Assembly: GCF_014284365.1 (NCBI RefSeq)
Contig: NZ_JACOGG010000001.1
Span: 310,001 to 374,000, forward strand
From: Cognatundibacterium rugosum
Lineage (GTDB): Bacteria; Pseudomonadota; Gammaproteobacteria; Burkholderiales; Burkholderiaceae_D
Reading direction: 5' to 3'
Length of the DNA stretch: 64,000 nucleotides
Part shown: positions 36,062 through 43,952 of the stretch, piece by piece
How positions within the stretch are numbered: position 1 is the stretch's first letter
Layout of the letters: the number at the start of each line of letters is the position of its first letter
The notes under the pieces: generated by a model
The model's input: the letters and a program-made list of their open reading frames with translations, nothing else
Database searches by the model: none
Told to the model about the DNA's origin: nothing
Program-made: the position numbers and the translations under genes

Positions 36062-36499
36062 AGATGCTCCAATGCAGAAATTTCAGAGATATCACGACAG
36101 ATAAGCTTTATCTGTCGCAATTTGCATTTCATTTTTTCAGGAATGAAGTACATCTATTTTGCGCTGGCCTTACGCAATTCCGCATTTCTTTTACAAATTG
36201 AGCAGGTTTTGCGTCACAAAGTATCAGCTTAGCGCACTGGTCGTTGTGGATATTGAATTACTTATACACATAGAAATCTATGCAATGAGATTCAAATTGA
36301 GGTTTAAATTCCGAATTGAAAGAAGCGTTTTTTTTGATTTTTACGTCAGTAAAAATCAAAGGAAAGAAATATTTTCATCGCCTCTGTGGGTAAGTTTGGA
36401 ATTACCCACAACATACAACTCAAAACCAGCTTATTGAACGCGATTGATGACAGCTAGCCCTTTATCCGGGTTTTTTTGTGCTCACAAAATTGAGAAAAC
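36062..36499. other. AT-rich intergenic region with three dyads and a DnaA box
   Basis: No gene is seen in these 438 bp. There is a 10-bp stem with a three-base loop (36095-36104 / 36108-36117, arms CGACAGATAA / TTATCTGTCG), an 11-bp stem (36334-36344 / 36349-36359, arms TTGATTTTTAC / GTAAAAATCAA) and a 9-bp stem (36385-36393 / 36402-36410, arms TGTGGGTAA / TTACCCACA). None is followed by a U-run, so these are not simple terminators. The last dyad is a pair of near-DnaA boxes. A perfect TTATACACA lies at 36262. Confidence 0.6.
36262..36270 (+). promoter_or_regulatory. DnaA box (TTATACACA)
   Basis: Perfect match to the TTATNCACA consensus; first of five such boxes within 1.6 kb. TGTGGATAT at 36245-36253, on the other strand, is one base off the consensus. 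Confidence 0.55.
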
Positions 36500-37012
36500 T
36501 TACTTTTTCTTCTTATCAATTTTTTCGAATTCTTCTTTCAAATCTTGTCTGGCTAATTTGATTTTGTCCATCATAGGAAGGAGCGTTACCTGTATTTGTT
36601 GATTGGTTTTCAGCATAATTTGTGGCATTTTTGTTAAAGATGCCTGTCCAACCGGAGAACGGTAAAACTGTATCAAACCATCAATTTCTTCCTGGCTTAG
36701 GCTGTCCTGGTAAATTCCGATAAACATGGATTCAAGTTTGTCCCAATCCATCGCTTCGTTACGAATACTCAATACTCTGGCTTTAAATTTTTCTACGGCT
36801 TTTTGTTTTTGCAGGTCGGCAGTTTTTCCTGAATCTGCCTCACGGTTAAAGTTATCCAGCATGGTATCGAGTTGTTTTTCTATCTGCTGAAAAGTTTCTT
36901 TACCTTTGGATACCTCCAAAAATTCTTTCACCGATTGCTCAGTCGGTTTTTCTGCATAGGCAAACCCACTCACCAGCAAAAAGCTTAACGCACTAGCTGT
37001 CCAGATTTTCAT
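36500..37012 (-). CDS. DUF2059 domain secreted protein
   Basis: A 170-residue exported protein. A signal peptide (cleavage near FAYAEK) is followed by an all-helical DUF2059 domain, recognisable by the stretch LSQEEIDGLIQFYRSPVGQ near residue 108, a motif shared by this family of unknown function, and a strongly basic C-terminus ending in four lysines. The gene is flanked on both sides by the dyad-rich, DnaA-box-containing non-coding DNA. Confidence 0.82.
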   Translation of the reverse strand: MKIWTASALSFLLVSGFAYAEKPTEQSVKEFLEVSKGKETFQQIEKQLDTMLDNFNREADSGKTADLQKQKAVEKFKARVLSIRNEAMDWDKLESMFIGIYQDSLSQEEIDGLIQFYRSPVGQASLTKMPQIMLKTNQQIQVTLLPMMDKIKLARQDLKEEFEKIDKKKK

Positions 37013-37154
37013 AAGCGGCCTTTGAATTCGAATAAGTGTCGGATTCTAAAGGATTTTTTTGAAAAAGGGGAAAGCCGGATTTTGGCGTGTGGATAGCTTT
37101 AATATGAATAACTTTGTATAAAAATAGTGATAGTTGTTAACGGCTTATCGTATC

Positions 37155-37163
37155 TGTGGATAA
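37155..37163 (-). promoter_or_regulatory. DnaA box (TTATCCACA on the minus strand)
   Basis: Perfect box, left member of the first inverted pair; TGTGGATAA on the plus strand. Confidence 0.6.
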
Positions 37164-37312
37164 CTAGGTAAACATCCACATAATCAAAACTTTAGCGCAT
37201 TGATAAATAAGTGCAGAAAGTCTGTATAGAACGCGGACAAATTCTGTAAAAAAAGTGCTCATTCAAATCAAAAGCAGCATTCACACAATCTGTACAGTGG
37301 ATATAAGCAGAC

Positions 37313-37321
37313 TTATCCACA
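37313..37321 (+). promoter_or_regulatory. DnaA box (TTATCCACA)
   Basis: Perfect box, right member of the first inverted pair, followed directly by an A/T-rich run. Confidence 0.6.
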
Positions 37322-37704
37322 AAAAATATTTTCAAAAAGGCTTTTTTAGCCACATTTTTCGCTTACAAACCGGGATTCAAGCGGTCTTGAGTGGAAATTT
37401 AGCAAGTTTTCCACCAACGTTAGCGTACAGAGAGTGGCCTATTTCAGATTTTTATCCAAAATAGGGAAGGAAGATGCATGGGCAATATCAGTAATGCGAT
37501 TTCTATTTAAAAAATATACGGACAAAGGCAGACCTCAACATTCGTCTTGTTTTGGGTTTGCCCTTGTTGCTTTGCTTGCAGGTATTCATGGAACCTGGTG
37601 TTCGCTAAGTTGTTTCTCGATGCAAGCGGATGTTTAGATAGAAAGAATAAAACTATAGTAGTTAGTTTATATACATAGTAATAGTTGTTAACGTAGCCGA
37701 TTAT

Positions 37705-37713
37705 TGTGGATAA
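37705..37713 (-). promoter_or_regulatory. DnaA box (TTATCCACA on the minus strand)
   Basis: Perfect box, left member of the second inverted pair. Confidence 0.6.
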
Positions 37714-37862
37714 CTTGGATTTTATTCACGTAGTCAATGACTTAGCGTCTGTATAGGTAGGCTGATAAAGCTTGTATAGAAAAAGGACAGATTTGGGATA
37801 AAAAATTTTTTTTCCTGCGGAGTTTTGGTTTTCCCCAAACTGTCTTGGGGATATGAGTGCAG

Positions 37863-37871
37863 TTATGCACA
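37863..37871 (+). promoter_or_regulatory. DnaA box (TTATGCACA)
   Basis: Perfect match to TTATNCACA, right member of the second inverted pair, 158 bp from its partner as in copy A. Confidence 0.55.
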
Positions 37872-38063
37872 GGGAATTTACGCTGAAAAGTGTGCTTTTT
37901 TGCTGGGTTTTATTTCAATTTTTACTTTTGGTGGAATCCAGCTGCACTACCCGGGCCTGGCATGAGACTCAGCGTTTTGTGATGGTTTTCTTTGGTTTTT
38001 TGTATCAGCCTGACAAGCCGCGGGATTGAAAATCAGCTATATCCAGCGGTTTGAAAAGGGTGA

Positions 38064-39245
38064 TTAGCCAGCTTTTTGCTTGTCGGCGTAAGACAGGATG
38101 GAGGGGGCGCAGCGTTGTAATAAATGACTGAACAGGTTCAGACTGAGCTTATTCGCCAGCGGTAAATGTTGGCTATAGACGGCAGTATATTCAAGCGCTG
38201 GCTGGCCGCCGCGGGCTAGTTTGAACTGGGCTGCACCTGAGCTGTAATGCAGCTTCATTTGCTTATCTTTGGCTAATTTGAGCAATAAAGCCATTAAACG
38301 ACGGTAAATTCCTAATTCTATAGGTAACTGGGTGTCATAACCTATGAGCGGTGTCGTCATCCATCCGCTCTCCGGTTGTGCATACACTCCCAGAATTCCT
38401 ACCCATTTGCCTTGCCAGCGTAGTGCATAGCAGTCCAGAAATTGTGTTTCCAGACAAAATTCAAAGAAATCATCGCTGAAATCCGGATTCAGATGAGAAT
38501 GTTTTTCGATAAAAAGCTGGCGAAATAAGCGCCTTAAGGCTGGAATATCGTCGCGTTGTAAAGCACTGGCGGCGACCAGTTCCACTTCTTGGTTTGCGAG
38601 CAAGCGTGCATCTTTACGTACGTGATTGTGTTGCCATACCGCGGGATCGGCCGGATCACATAGATAGACCTGGCGTGCTGGGATCATTTGCCAGCCTTGC
38701 TGTTTGAGCTGCTCAAACAGTTCGGGATGTACCGCCGGGCACAAATTTCGTAACACGATGGGGCGATCCGGATAATGTTGTTGCGCTTGCCATAAAATTT
38801 CAGGCATAGAGGCTTGCAACCAGCCGGGGTATAAATTGGTTGAAATTAAATGATTTGCCAGAATCGCCGCCTGATCCAGTCCGGCGGCGCGCATCAGCAG
38901 TGATATCGGACCGAGTATTAGGCAGGACGCGGCCTGATACAGCGCCAGCTGACGGGATGTCAAATGGCGCTTGGCTTCCTGATGGGGATAGCGTAACCAG
39001 GCGGAGCGCAGGCTGCTGACATAGCTTTCCTGCCACTGACTTTTGGTCAGATGGCTCACAGGAACCGGATGTCCGTCTATATCCAGCTGTTCTATGGTGC
39101 AATGGCTGTTTTCCACCCAATGACTGGCACCGCGTGAACGTGCGGTCATCAGCCATAGGGTATCAGCCACCATGCGTGGTGGTAAATGGGTAGTCAAGGT
39201 GATCTGTACTGATTCAGATTTTTGTATAAAGGTGCATGCCGCCAT
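38064..39245 (-). CDS. GNAT-like acyltransferase family protein, partner of BtaA-like enzyme
   Basis: A protein of about 393 residues with a C-terminal half resembling the GNAT acyl-CoA-binding fold (residues about 200-370: ALRRLFRQLFIEKHSH, then CYALRWQGKWVGILGVY and GIYRRLMALLLKLAKDKQMKLHYSSGA). This is a fold-level judgement by eye. The N-terminal 190 residues are unassigned. The start is uncertain: ATGs at 39269, 39245 and 39173 all lack a good ribosome site, and the first two overlap the end of the BtaA-like gene, which suggests translational coupling. The overlap and shared direction make it part of the same operon and probably the same lipid pathway. Confidence 0.65.
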   Translation of the reverse strand: MAACTFIQKSESVQITLTTHLPPRMVADTLWLMTARSRGASHWVENSHCTIEQLDIDGHPVPVSHLTKSQWQESYVSSLRSAWLRYPHQEAKRHLTSRQLALYQAASCLILGPISLLMRAAGLDQAAILANHLISTNLYPGWLQASMPEILWQAQQHYPDRPIVLRNLCPAVHPELFEQLKQQGWQMIPARQVYLCDPADPAVWQHNHVRKDARLLANQEVELVAASALQRDDIPALRRLFRQLFIEKHSHLNPDFSDDFFEFCLETQFLDCYALRWQGKWVGILGVYAQPESGWMTTPLIGYDTQLPIELGIYRRLMALLLKLAKDKQMKLHYSSGAAQFKLARGGQPALEYTAVYSQHLPLANKLSLNLFSHLLQRCAPSILSYADKQKAG

Positions 39246-40428
39246 AAATTGCAGAGCGGTCAGTCGCATATAGTGCGCGGTTGTGCACAGGATCGGTATG
39301 CCATTGAGCAAGTATGTCGGCAGGTAATTGGCGCTCCAGCGGCGAGGTTGAACCGCCGGTACGGAAAATCACTTTGGCACCAGGCGCCGCGGTGCGGTTG
39401 ACTTCCTGCCACAAAGTGCTCAGTTGTTGTTGGTCCATCCAGTCTTGCGCATCCAAAAACACATAGGCATGCATAGAAGCGCGCGGTTGTTGACGCAGGA
39501 AGTCGGTCAGTGTGGTGTGATGCGGATGCACACGGTCTATATTGCGACGTAATGAATCAAAATGGCTGCGTTGCAAATACATGGGTAGACCAGCTTGTTG
39601 AGCAGTATCGTAGCGGCGGCCAAAAGCTTGCTGTGCGAAACAGTTTTCCTGTAGCGGAAAATCGCAGGCCAGGTGGCGCATTCTTTCTTTGAACAGTGCA
39701 TGCAGACCCTGATTTGCATCGCGCTTCAATTCTTCAAACTGCGAAGGCGGAATGCCCAAGCTGTACAGGGCGACCGGCTGTCGCGCTATCCATTGGAACA
39801 AACGGGTTTCAAATACCGGTGCGATGTGACGTTCAAATAATGCAGACTGTTCCTGTAAGTTCTTCGCTTCCAGCATTTTGCGTAAATCGCCACCCATCAT
39901 ACGCACAAAAAAATGTGCAAAACCGATGAATTGACCAAGCAAACCATGTTGATAAGCTTGTTGCGCAAAGTAGTGATAGCGTGGTTTGCCGTTCAGGGAA
40001 CGGCTTTCCCAGAATTCACTGGCGTCCTCGTGTAAATGGTGGCGGATATGACGTTGATAGCGTTTGAGGTTATCGCTGTGGTTGGCATTGCCCAGGAATT
40101 GCAGGACTGCATCGTAGTCAGGCAAATGTTTGATGGCTTTTTGTTTGATGTCCAGCATCGCCAAATGCGCCGCGTTCAAATCCACCGCGTGTACTGCAGC
40201 AGGCTCTGCTGACAGATAGGCCAGTGCATTACAGCCACCGGAAGAAATAGTGAGGATATTGGCTCCGGGCGTCAGTTGCAGTGCCGCCAGGTCGGCCTGT
40301 GGATCTTCCCAGATTTGAGCATAAACCAGGCGACTAAACCAATGTGCAAACAGACGGTCTGCCAGACCTTTACTGCCGGCGGTGGTGGAATTGAATACGG
40401 CGCTGTCGATCAAGGCTTTGCTGGACAT
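39214..40428 (-). CDS. BtaA-like S-adenosylmethionine:diacylglycerol 3-amino-3-carboxypropyltransferase (DUF3419)
   Basis: A 404-residue protein of the DUF3419/BtaA family. BtaA moves the 3-amino-3-carboxypropyl group of S-adenosylmethionine to diacylglycerol, giving diacylglyceryl-homoserine, the first step to betaine lipids. The family start YAQIWEDPQADLAAL is near residue 36, the nucleotide-binding region ILTISSGGCNALAYL near 58 and HAVDLNAAHLAML near 80. GGGAG lies six bases before the ATG. The usual next enzyme, the N-methyltransferase BtaB, is not encoded nearby; a GNAT-like protein overlaps its 3' end instead. The enzyme family is clear, the final lipid is not. Confidence 0.85.
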   Translation of the reverse strand: MSSKALIDSAVFNSTTAGSKGLADRLFAHWFSRLVYAQIWEDPQADLAALQLTPGANILTISSGGCNALAYLSAEPAAVHAVDLNAAHLAMLDIKQKAIKHLPDYDAVLQFLGNANHSDNLKRYQRHIRHHLHEDASEFWESRSLNGKPRYHYFAQQAYQHGLLGQFIGFAHFFVRMMGGDLRKMLEAKNLQEQSALFERHIAPVFETRLFQWIARQPVALYSLGIPPSQFEELKRDANQGLHALFKERMRHLACDFPLQENCFAQQAFGRRYDTAQQAGLPMYLQRSHFDSLRRNIDRVHPHHTTLTDFLRQQPRASMHAYVFLDAQDWMDQQQLSTLWQEVNRTAAPGAKVIFRTGGSTSPLERQLPADILAQWHTDPVHNRALYATDRSAIYGGMHLYTKI

Positions 40429-40529
40429 ACTGGTCTCCCTCTGTCTTGTTGGTGAAAAACACTTTAGGAGGCAGAGGTGACAGCTTAGTGACAGCTAAAT
40501 GACAATTTGGTGAAGTTTTAAGATCAGCC

Positions 40530-40901
40530 TCAGGTATCGGCGTGCCGGGTACTCAGACGGCGGCGGCGACGTTGTATGAACAGGTATAACTGGTACGCAA
40601 AATAGGAGGAAGCCAGTACCGGCATCGATGCCACCAATACCCACAGTACGCCCGACAAAGGAACCGGGCCACCCCAGACATCTTTTGCCGTGACGGGACG
40701 TGACGGTTTGGCTGGTTCCGGTTCTGGCATTTGCGGGGTATCGATAGCGACCGCCGAACCTGGTTTAGGTAAGTCATCCGGTGCCACGACAAACACACTG
40801 GTGGACGTGGCGGGCGTCGCCGGAGCAGGGGCTGGCTGCGCTGCGCTGGCTGTGGATAACAGCAAAGGAAAGGCCAATAGCAGGGCGAACTTCAATTTCA
40901 T
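40530..40901 (-). CDS. Small proline-rich membrane-anchored protein
   Basis: A 123-residue product with a signal peptide (KLKFALLLAFPLLLSTASAA), a Pro/Ala-rich spacer, one membrane helix near 80-103 (LSGVLWVLVASMPVLASSY) and a short tail of arginines facing the cytoplasm. The ATG at 40901 is chosen because it begins the signal peptide; a longer frame from 40988 lacks one. No family recognised. It lies between the BtaA-like gene and the SRPBCC gene, all in one direction. Confidence 0.6.
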   Translation of the reverse strand: MKLKFALLLAFPLLLSTASAAQPAPAPATPATSTSVFVVAPDDLPKPGSAVAIDTPQMPEPEPAKPSRPVTAKDVWGGPVPLSGVLWVLVASMPVLASSYFAYQLYLFIQRRRRRLSTRHADT

Positions 40902-40992
40902 GTGGGTATCGCAAACAGGGTTAATCAGGATGGAAATCCGGTTGGACAAATAGTGCCGGTTAGTACAGCAAGGTGAAGACGGTAGCAAGCCG

Positions 40993-41523
40993 TCATTTTT
41001 GTTCCACGCGCTTTTTCAGGTTTGCCAGACCAGCCGCGAAATCCGGACCCAGCATTCTATCCATAAACGGGGTAAATAGCTTCATCAGTAACTGCCCCTG
41101 ATTATTGCCTTGCATTTCCCAGGTCAGCTTGGTTCCTCCCGTTTGCGCTTCCAGCAACAGCGATCCGGTTGAGGGGGCAGCCATGCCTTCGAATTGCAGC
41201 TCATAACGCAGCAGCCTTGCGGCTTGCGCCTCGGTGAAGCGCATACTGCCATTGCCCTGGGTTCTGCTTTGCCACTGCCAGACAGCCCCAGTCCCGCTCT
41301 CTGGACCTGAGAACTGGATTTGCATAGCCGGATCGCGTTGATTCCAGACTGACCATTCTTTCCAGGCTTTTGGTGCCGCCAGATAGGGATATATCTGTTC
41401 TGGCGTGGCTTGAATTTGTATGCTGCGGGTTACGGTGTAGTGATCTGGTTGCATCCACGCAAACGCCAGCGCCAGCGAAATGAGGATCAAAATAGTAATA
41501 AATAAGCCACGGATAATACGCAT
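40993..41523 (-). CDS. SRPBCC-family (START/Bet v1-like) membrane-anchored protein
   Basis: A 176-residue protein with an N-terminal membrane helix (IIRGLFITILILISLALAFAW) followed by an SRPBCC lipid/ligand-binding domain: RSIQIQATPEQIYPYLAAPKAWKEW and the C-terminal long helix. Related proteins bind hydrophobic ligands, and many are annotated as polyketide cyclase. AGGAG seven bases before the ATG at 41523 decides the start. The ligand is unknown. Confidence 0.82.
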   Translation of the reverse strand: MRIIRGLFITILILISLALAFAWMQPDHYTVTRSIQIQATPEQIYPYLAAPKAWKEWSVWNQRDPAMQIQFSGPESGTGAVWQWQSRTQGNGSMRFTEAQAARLLRYELQFEGMAAPSTGSLLLEAQTGGTKLTWEMQGNNQGQLLMKLFTPFMDRMLGPDFAAGLANLKKRVEQK

Positions 41524-41937
41524 CGTCGTCTCCTGGTTTGGGTGGGAAAAGTGATTCACAACATCATGTGGATAAGTTTGTGTATTACTTTACTGCAAAT
41601 GGTCAACTTGGCCGATCGTTCTCTGGTGTATAGCATTCATCGCCACCTTCTTTCAAGGTAGCAAGCCAACATGCGGCTATCTTACTCTTGCTATGGTTTT
41701 TTCCCAGTGATACATGACTTGTGCTGTCAGCCTACGTTGTATTGCTTCGCGTTAAGTGGTGGCCTCCGATGCTTTTGCGCAACCATTTTTTATTTTATGA
41801 AACAAATTTTGTAACAAAAACAGCAACTGTTTATATTTATGTTATTTTATTAACATATTAAATATTCTGAACTGATGTACACACTAAGGCGGTTTGTCGA
41901 TGAACCCGGTGATGACTTTGCATCAGGACACAAAATA
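41524..41937. other. Gene-free interval with clustered hairpins
   Basis: In these 414 bp no protein-coding frame stands out. ACCTT/AAGGT, TAGCAAG (41659-41665) / CTTGCTA (41687-41693) and an inner AGCC/GGCT form consecutive stem-loops, ending in six T residues at 41697-41702 on the plus strand, which is what the 3' end of a small RNA would look like. A single TGTGGATAA (DnaA-box complement) lies at 41567. From 41790 the DNA is very AT-rich and probably holds the promoter of the next gene. Confidence 0.4.
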
Positions 41938-42219
41938 ATGAAACAGGAGGCATTTGTGTCTGGACTACTACTTTTTGGACTATCGTTGCTGGTACTGTTG
42001 TTATTTGCCTGGGCTCATGTGCGGCGTTCGCGTCGTTTAATGAATTATGCATTTGCGGCGATGGTGTCCACCAGCCTGGTGGGTTGGTACACCTTTATTT
42101 TTCCAGAAGGCCTGCAACCCATCTTCTTCATTGGCACCTTGTTGACGGTGACTGTAATTTCATTCTTTTTTTACGCGGTCTATACCTACGATACGGTGTT
42201 GGATAAAGTCACAGATTAA
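41938..42219 (+). CDS. Small inner-membrane protein of unknown function
   Basis: A 93-residue protein with three predicted membrane helices (FVSGLLLFGLSLLVLLLFAW, AFAAMVSTSLVGWYTFIF and FFIGTLLTVTVISFFFYAV) and a short acidic tail. AGGA eight bases before the ATG at 41938 decides against the longer frame from 41875. No family recognised; it stands alone. Confidence 0.6.
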   Translation: MKQEAFVSGLLLFGLSLLVLLLFAWAHVRRSRRLMNYAFAAMVSTSLVGWYTFIFPEGLQPIFFIGTLLTVTVISFFFYAVYTYDTVLDKVTD

Positions 42220-42522
42220 TTGACGGCATTTTTTTGTGATGAACGCCGGCACAGGTTTCTATTGCCATCCCTCACACCTGATTCCATCCGGATCACGGTT
42301 TCTGGATGCTGTTAAAGCACTGGCATCCAAACACGGAATCCTGGTTTTTGTATTGAAACCGGGTATCCCTTTAATCTTAAAATTTATATAATAATCAGGT
42401 TTTGAAAGGGAAACTTTCAGAGCCAGGTAGTCTGTTTCGCCTGTTCATGGCTGCTACTACGAATTGCGCCAGACTCAAATAGCTGATCAGCCTGTACTCA
42501 TGAGAAAAACAAAAGGGAAAAG
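42220..42522. other. Gene-free interval with an imperfect inverted repeat
   Basis: A stretch around 42288-42345 can fold imperfectly: GGATCACGGTTTCTGGATGC is followed after about 13 bases by a near inverted copy beginning GCATCCA and ending GGAATCC. It may be a small repeat element or leader hairpin; only one copy is seen in the window. No gene found. Confidence 0.35.
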
Positions 42523-43875
42523 ATGTTTAAAAAATTCAATGGTGTGACCATGCTGACGATTGCTGCTTTGCTCAGCGCCTGCGGTGGTGGTGGCGGTAGC
42601 ACGGATGGTAGTAGCGGCAGCAACAGCGGTGGCGCAGCGACGGCCAGTTTTTCTGTCGGTGGTACGGTCTCAGGATTAGCAGCCGGAAAACAAGTGGTTT
42701 TACAAAATAATGCAGGAGACAACCTGACTGTGAGCGCAAATGCAGCGTTCACTTTTGCTGGCAAGGTAAATCAAAACGCAAGTTATGCGGTCACAGTGGC
42801 GACCCAGCCTGCGGCGCAAACCTGCACGGTTTCCAATGGTAGTGGTAGCAATGTCGTGGCGAATATCAGTAATGTGGCCGTCAACTGCGTGACTGATATT
42901 GCGGGTGTTGTTACTACCTTAGCTGGCGGCGCTTGGGGGGCGGTTGATGGCACTGGTACAGCAGCGGGTTTTGATAATCCGGTTGGAATTGCGACTGATG
43001 GCAGCAATGTGTATGTGTCCGATATGTTCAGTTCCACGATACGTAAAATAGCGATTTCCACTGGTGCTGTGACTACGCTGGCAGGTAAAGCATACGCATC
43101 AGGCAGTACTGATGGCATCGGTGTGGCTGCGCGGTTTGATTACCCTAAGGGTCTCTATGCCGATGGAGCGAATTTGTATGTAACGAGTAATGCCACAGTA
43201 CGCAAGATAGTGATGGCAACGGGCGCGGTGACGACCTTGGCTGGAAAGTACATGACTTTTGGAAATACCGACGGTAACGGTAGCACAGCGCTATTTAATA
43301 ATCCCTGGGGCATTACCGGTGACGGTGTGAATCTGTACGTGACAGATTTGGGAAGTCATACGATACGTAAGATCGTGATTGCGACCGGTGAAGTGACAAC
43401 GCTGGCTGGCAGAGCGGGATTATCAGGTAGTAATGATGGTTATGGTGTGGCTGCACTGTTCAATAAACCCTTGGGCATCACGACAGATAAGTCCAGCTTG
43501 TATGTGACTGACTCTGCAAATCAGACTATCCGTAAAATCGTGCTTGCGACAACTGAAGTGACGACGCTGGCTGGCAAGCCTGGTGTTGTTGGGAATAGTA
43601 ATGGCACAGGCGCTGCGGCCAGTTTCAAGTCGCCAATAGGCATTGCGACGGATGGCACGAATTTGTTTGTATCCGACTCAGACAATCATACCCTGCGCAA
43701 GATCGTGATCGCGACTGGTGCGGTCAGCACCCTGGCGGGTACGGCAGGCAGCTTAGGCAGTACAGATGGCAGTGGCGCAGCAGCGCGCTTCTATTATCCT
43801 TTCGGTGTCGCGACGGATGGTAACAGCCTGTATGTCGCAGACCGTGGTTATCACCTGATACGCAAGATACGTTAA
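42523..43875 (+). CDS. NHL-repeat lipoprotein
   Basis: A 450-residue lipoprotein: signal peptide with lipobox LLSAC, a Gly/Ser linker, an Ig-like or bacterial carboxypeptidase-like beta domain (about 40-125) and six NHL-type beta-propeller blades from 128 to the end. Each blade repeats VTTLAG, a DGxGxAAxF loop, a PxGIxTDG strand and a YVxDxxxHTIRKI strand. NHL propellers bind proteins or ligands; the surface role here is unknown. AGGG precedes the ATG by five bases. A strong bidirectional terminator follows. Confidence 0.88.
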   Translation: MFKKFNGVTMLTIAALLSACGGGGGSTDGSSGSNSGGAATASFSVGGTVSGLAAGKQVVLQNNAGDNLTVSANAAFTFAGKVNQNASYAVTVATQPAAQTCTVSNGSGSNVVANISNVAVNCVTDIAGVVTTLAGGAWGAVDGTGTAAGFDNPVGIATDGSNVYVSDMFSSTIRKIAISTGAVTTLAGKAYASGSTDGIGVAARFDYPKGLYADGANLYVTSNATVRKIVMATGAVTTLAGKYMTFGNTDGNGSTALFNNPWGITGDGVNLYVTDLGSHTIRKIVIATGEVTTLAGRAGLSGSNDGYGVAALFNKPLGITTDKSSLYVTDSANQTIRKIVLATTEVTTLAGKPGVVGNSNGTGAAASFKSPIGIATDGTNLFVSDSDNHTLRKIVIATGAVSTLAGTAGSLGSTDGSGAAARFYYPFGVATDGNSLYVADRGYHLIRKIR

Positions 43876-43902
43876 TCAGTGCGAACCTGATTTCGATGTG
43901 AA

Positions 43903-43936
43903 AACGCCCCGCTCAGATGAGCGGGGCGTTGCTTTT
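43903..43936. terminator. Bidirectional terminator between the NHL lipoprotein and FKBP genes
   Basis: AACGCCCCGCTC (43903-43914) pairs perfectly with GAGCGGGGCGTT (43919-43930) around AGAT and is followed by GCTTTTT; the minus strand has AAAA before the stem, giving UUUU. Confidence 0.9.
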
Positions 43937-43952
43937 TCTGGCCAGGGAATAA

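Larger units (their letters stand above)
37124..37321. repeat. Diverged direct repeat, copy A (with inverted DnaA-box pair)
   Basis: Pairs with 37675-37871. It shares ATAGT(G/A)ATAGTTGTTAACG, TGTGGATAACT, a segment around TGTATAGAA and the terminal TTATNCACA at corresponding positions, offset by 550-551 bp, while the bases between have diverged strongly. Confidence 0.75.
37675..37871. repeat. Diverged direct repeat, copy B (with inverted DnaA-box pair)
   Basis: Second copy of the module at 37124-37321. It also contains a CCCCAA / TTGGGG hairpin at 37833-37850 between its A/T run and its right-hand box, which copy A lacks. Confidence 0.75.
37013..38063. other. Candidate replication-origin-like region: paired DnaA boxes in duplicated AT-rich modules
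   Basis: These 1,051 bp hold no credible gene; the short frames inside show no protein-like composition. Four perfect TTATNCACA boxes occur: 37155 (minus), 37313 (plus), 37705 (minus) and 37863 (plus). The two inverted pairs have identical spacing of 158 bp between box starts, and the modules are offset by 550 bp. Around the boxes the modules share ATAGTNATAGTTGTTAACG and TGTATAGAA-N4-GGACA. Long A/T runs (about 37321-37350 and 37800-37815) could unwind easily. Known chromosomal origins have such clusters, and parS/parAB lie about 21-26 kb away, but dnaA is absent. The alternatives are a DnaA-titrating locus or a relic origin. Confidence 0.55.

Noticed and set aside
37434-37637. A 67-codon frame inside the DnaA-box region.
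   Set aside because: It is short, has no ribosome site, and lies between the two repeat modules; it is more likely non-coding.
42900-43875. Regular direct repeats resembling a tandem-repeat array or CRISPR.
   Set aside because: They are in one open frame and encode NHL propeller blades; spacing and sequence follow protein repeats.
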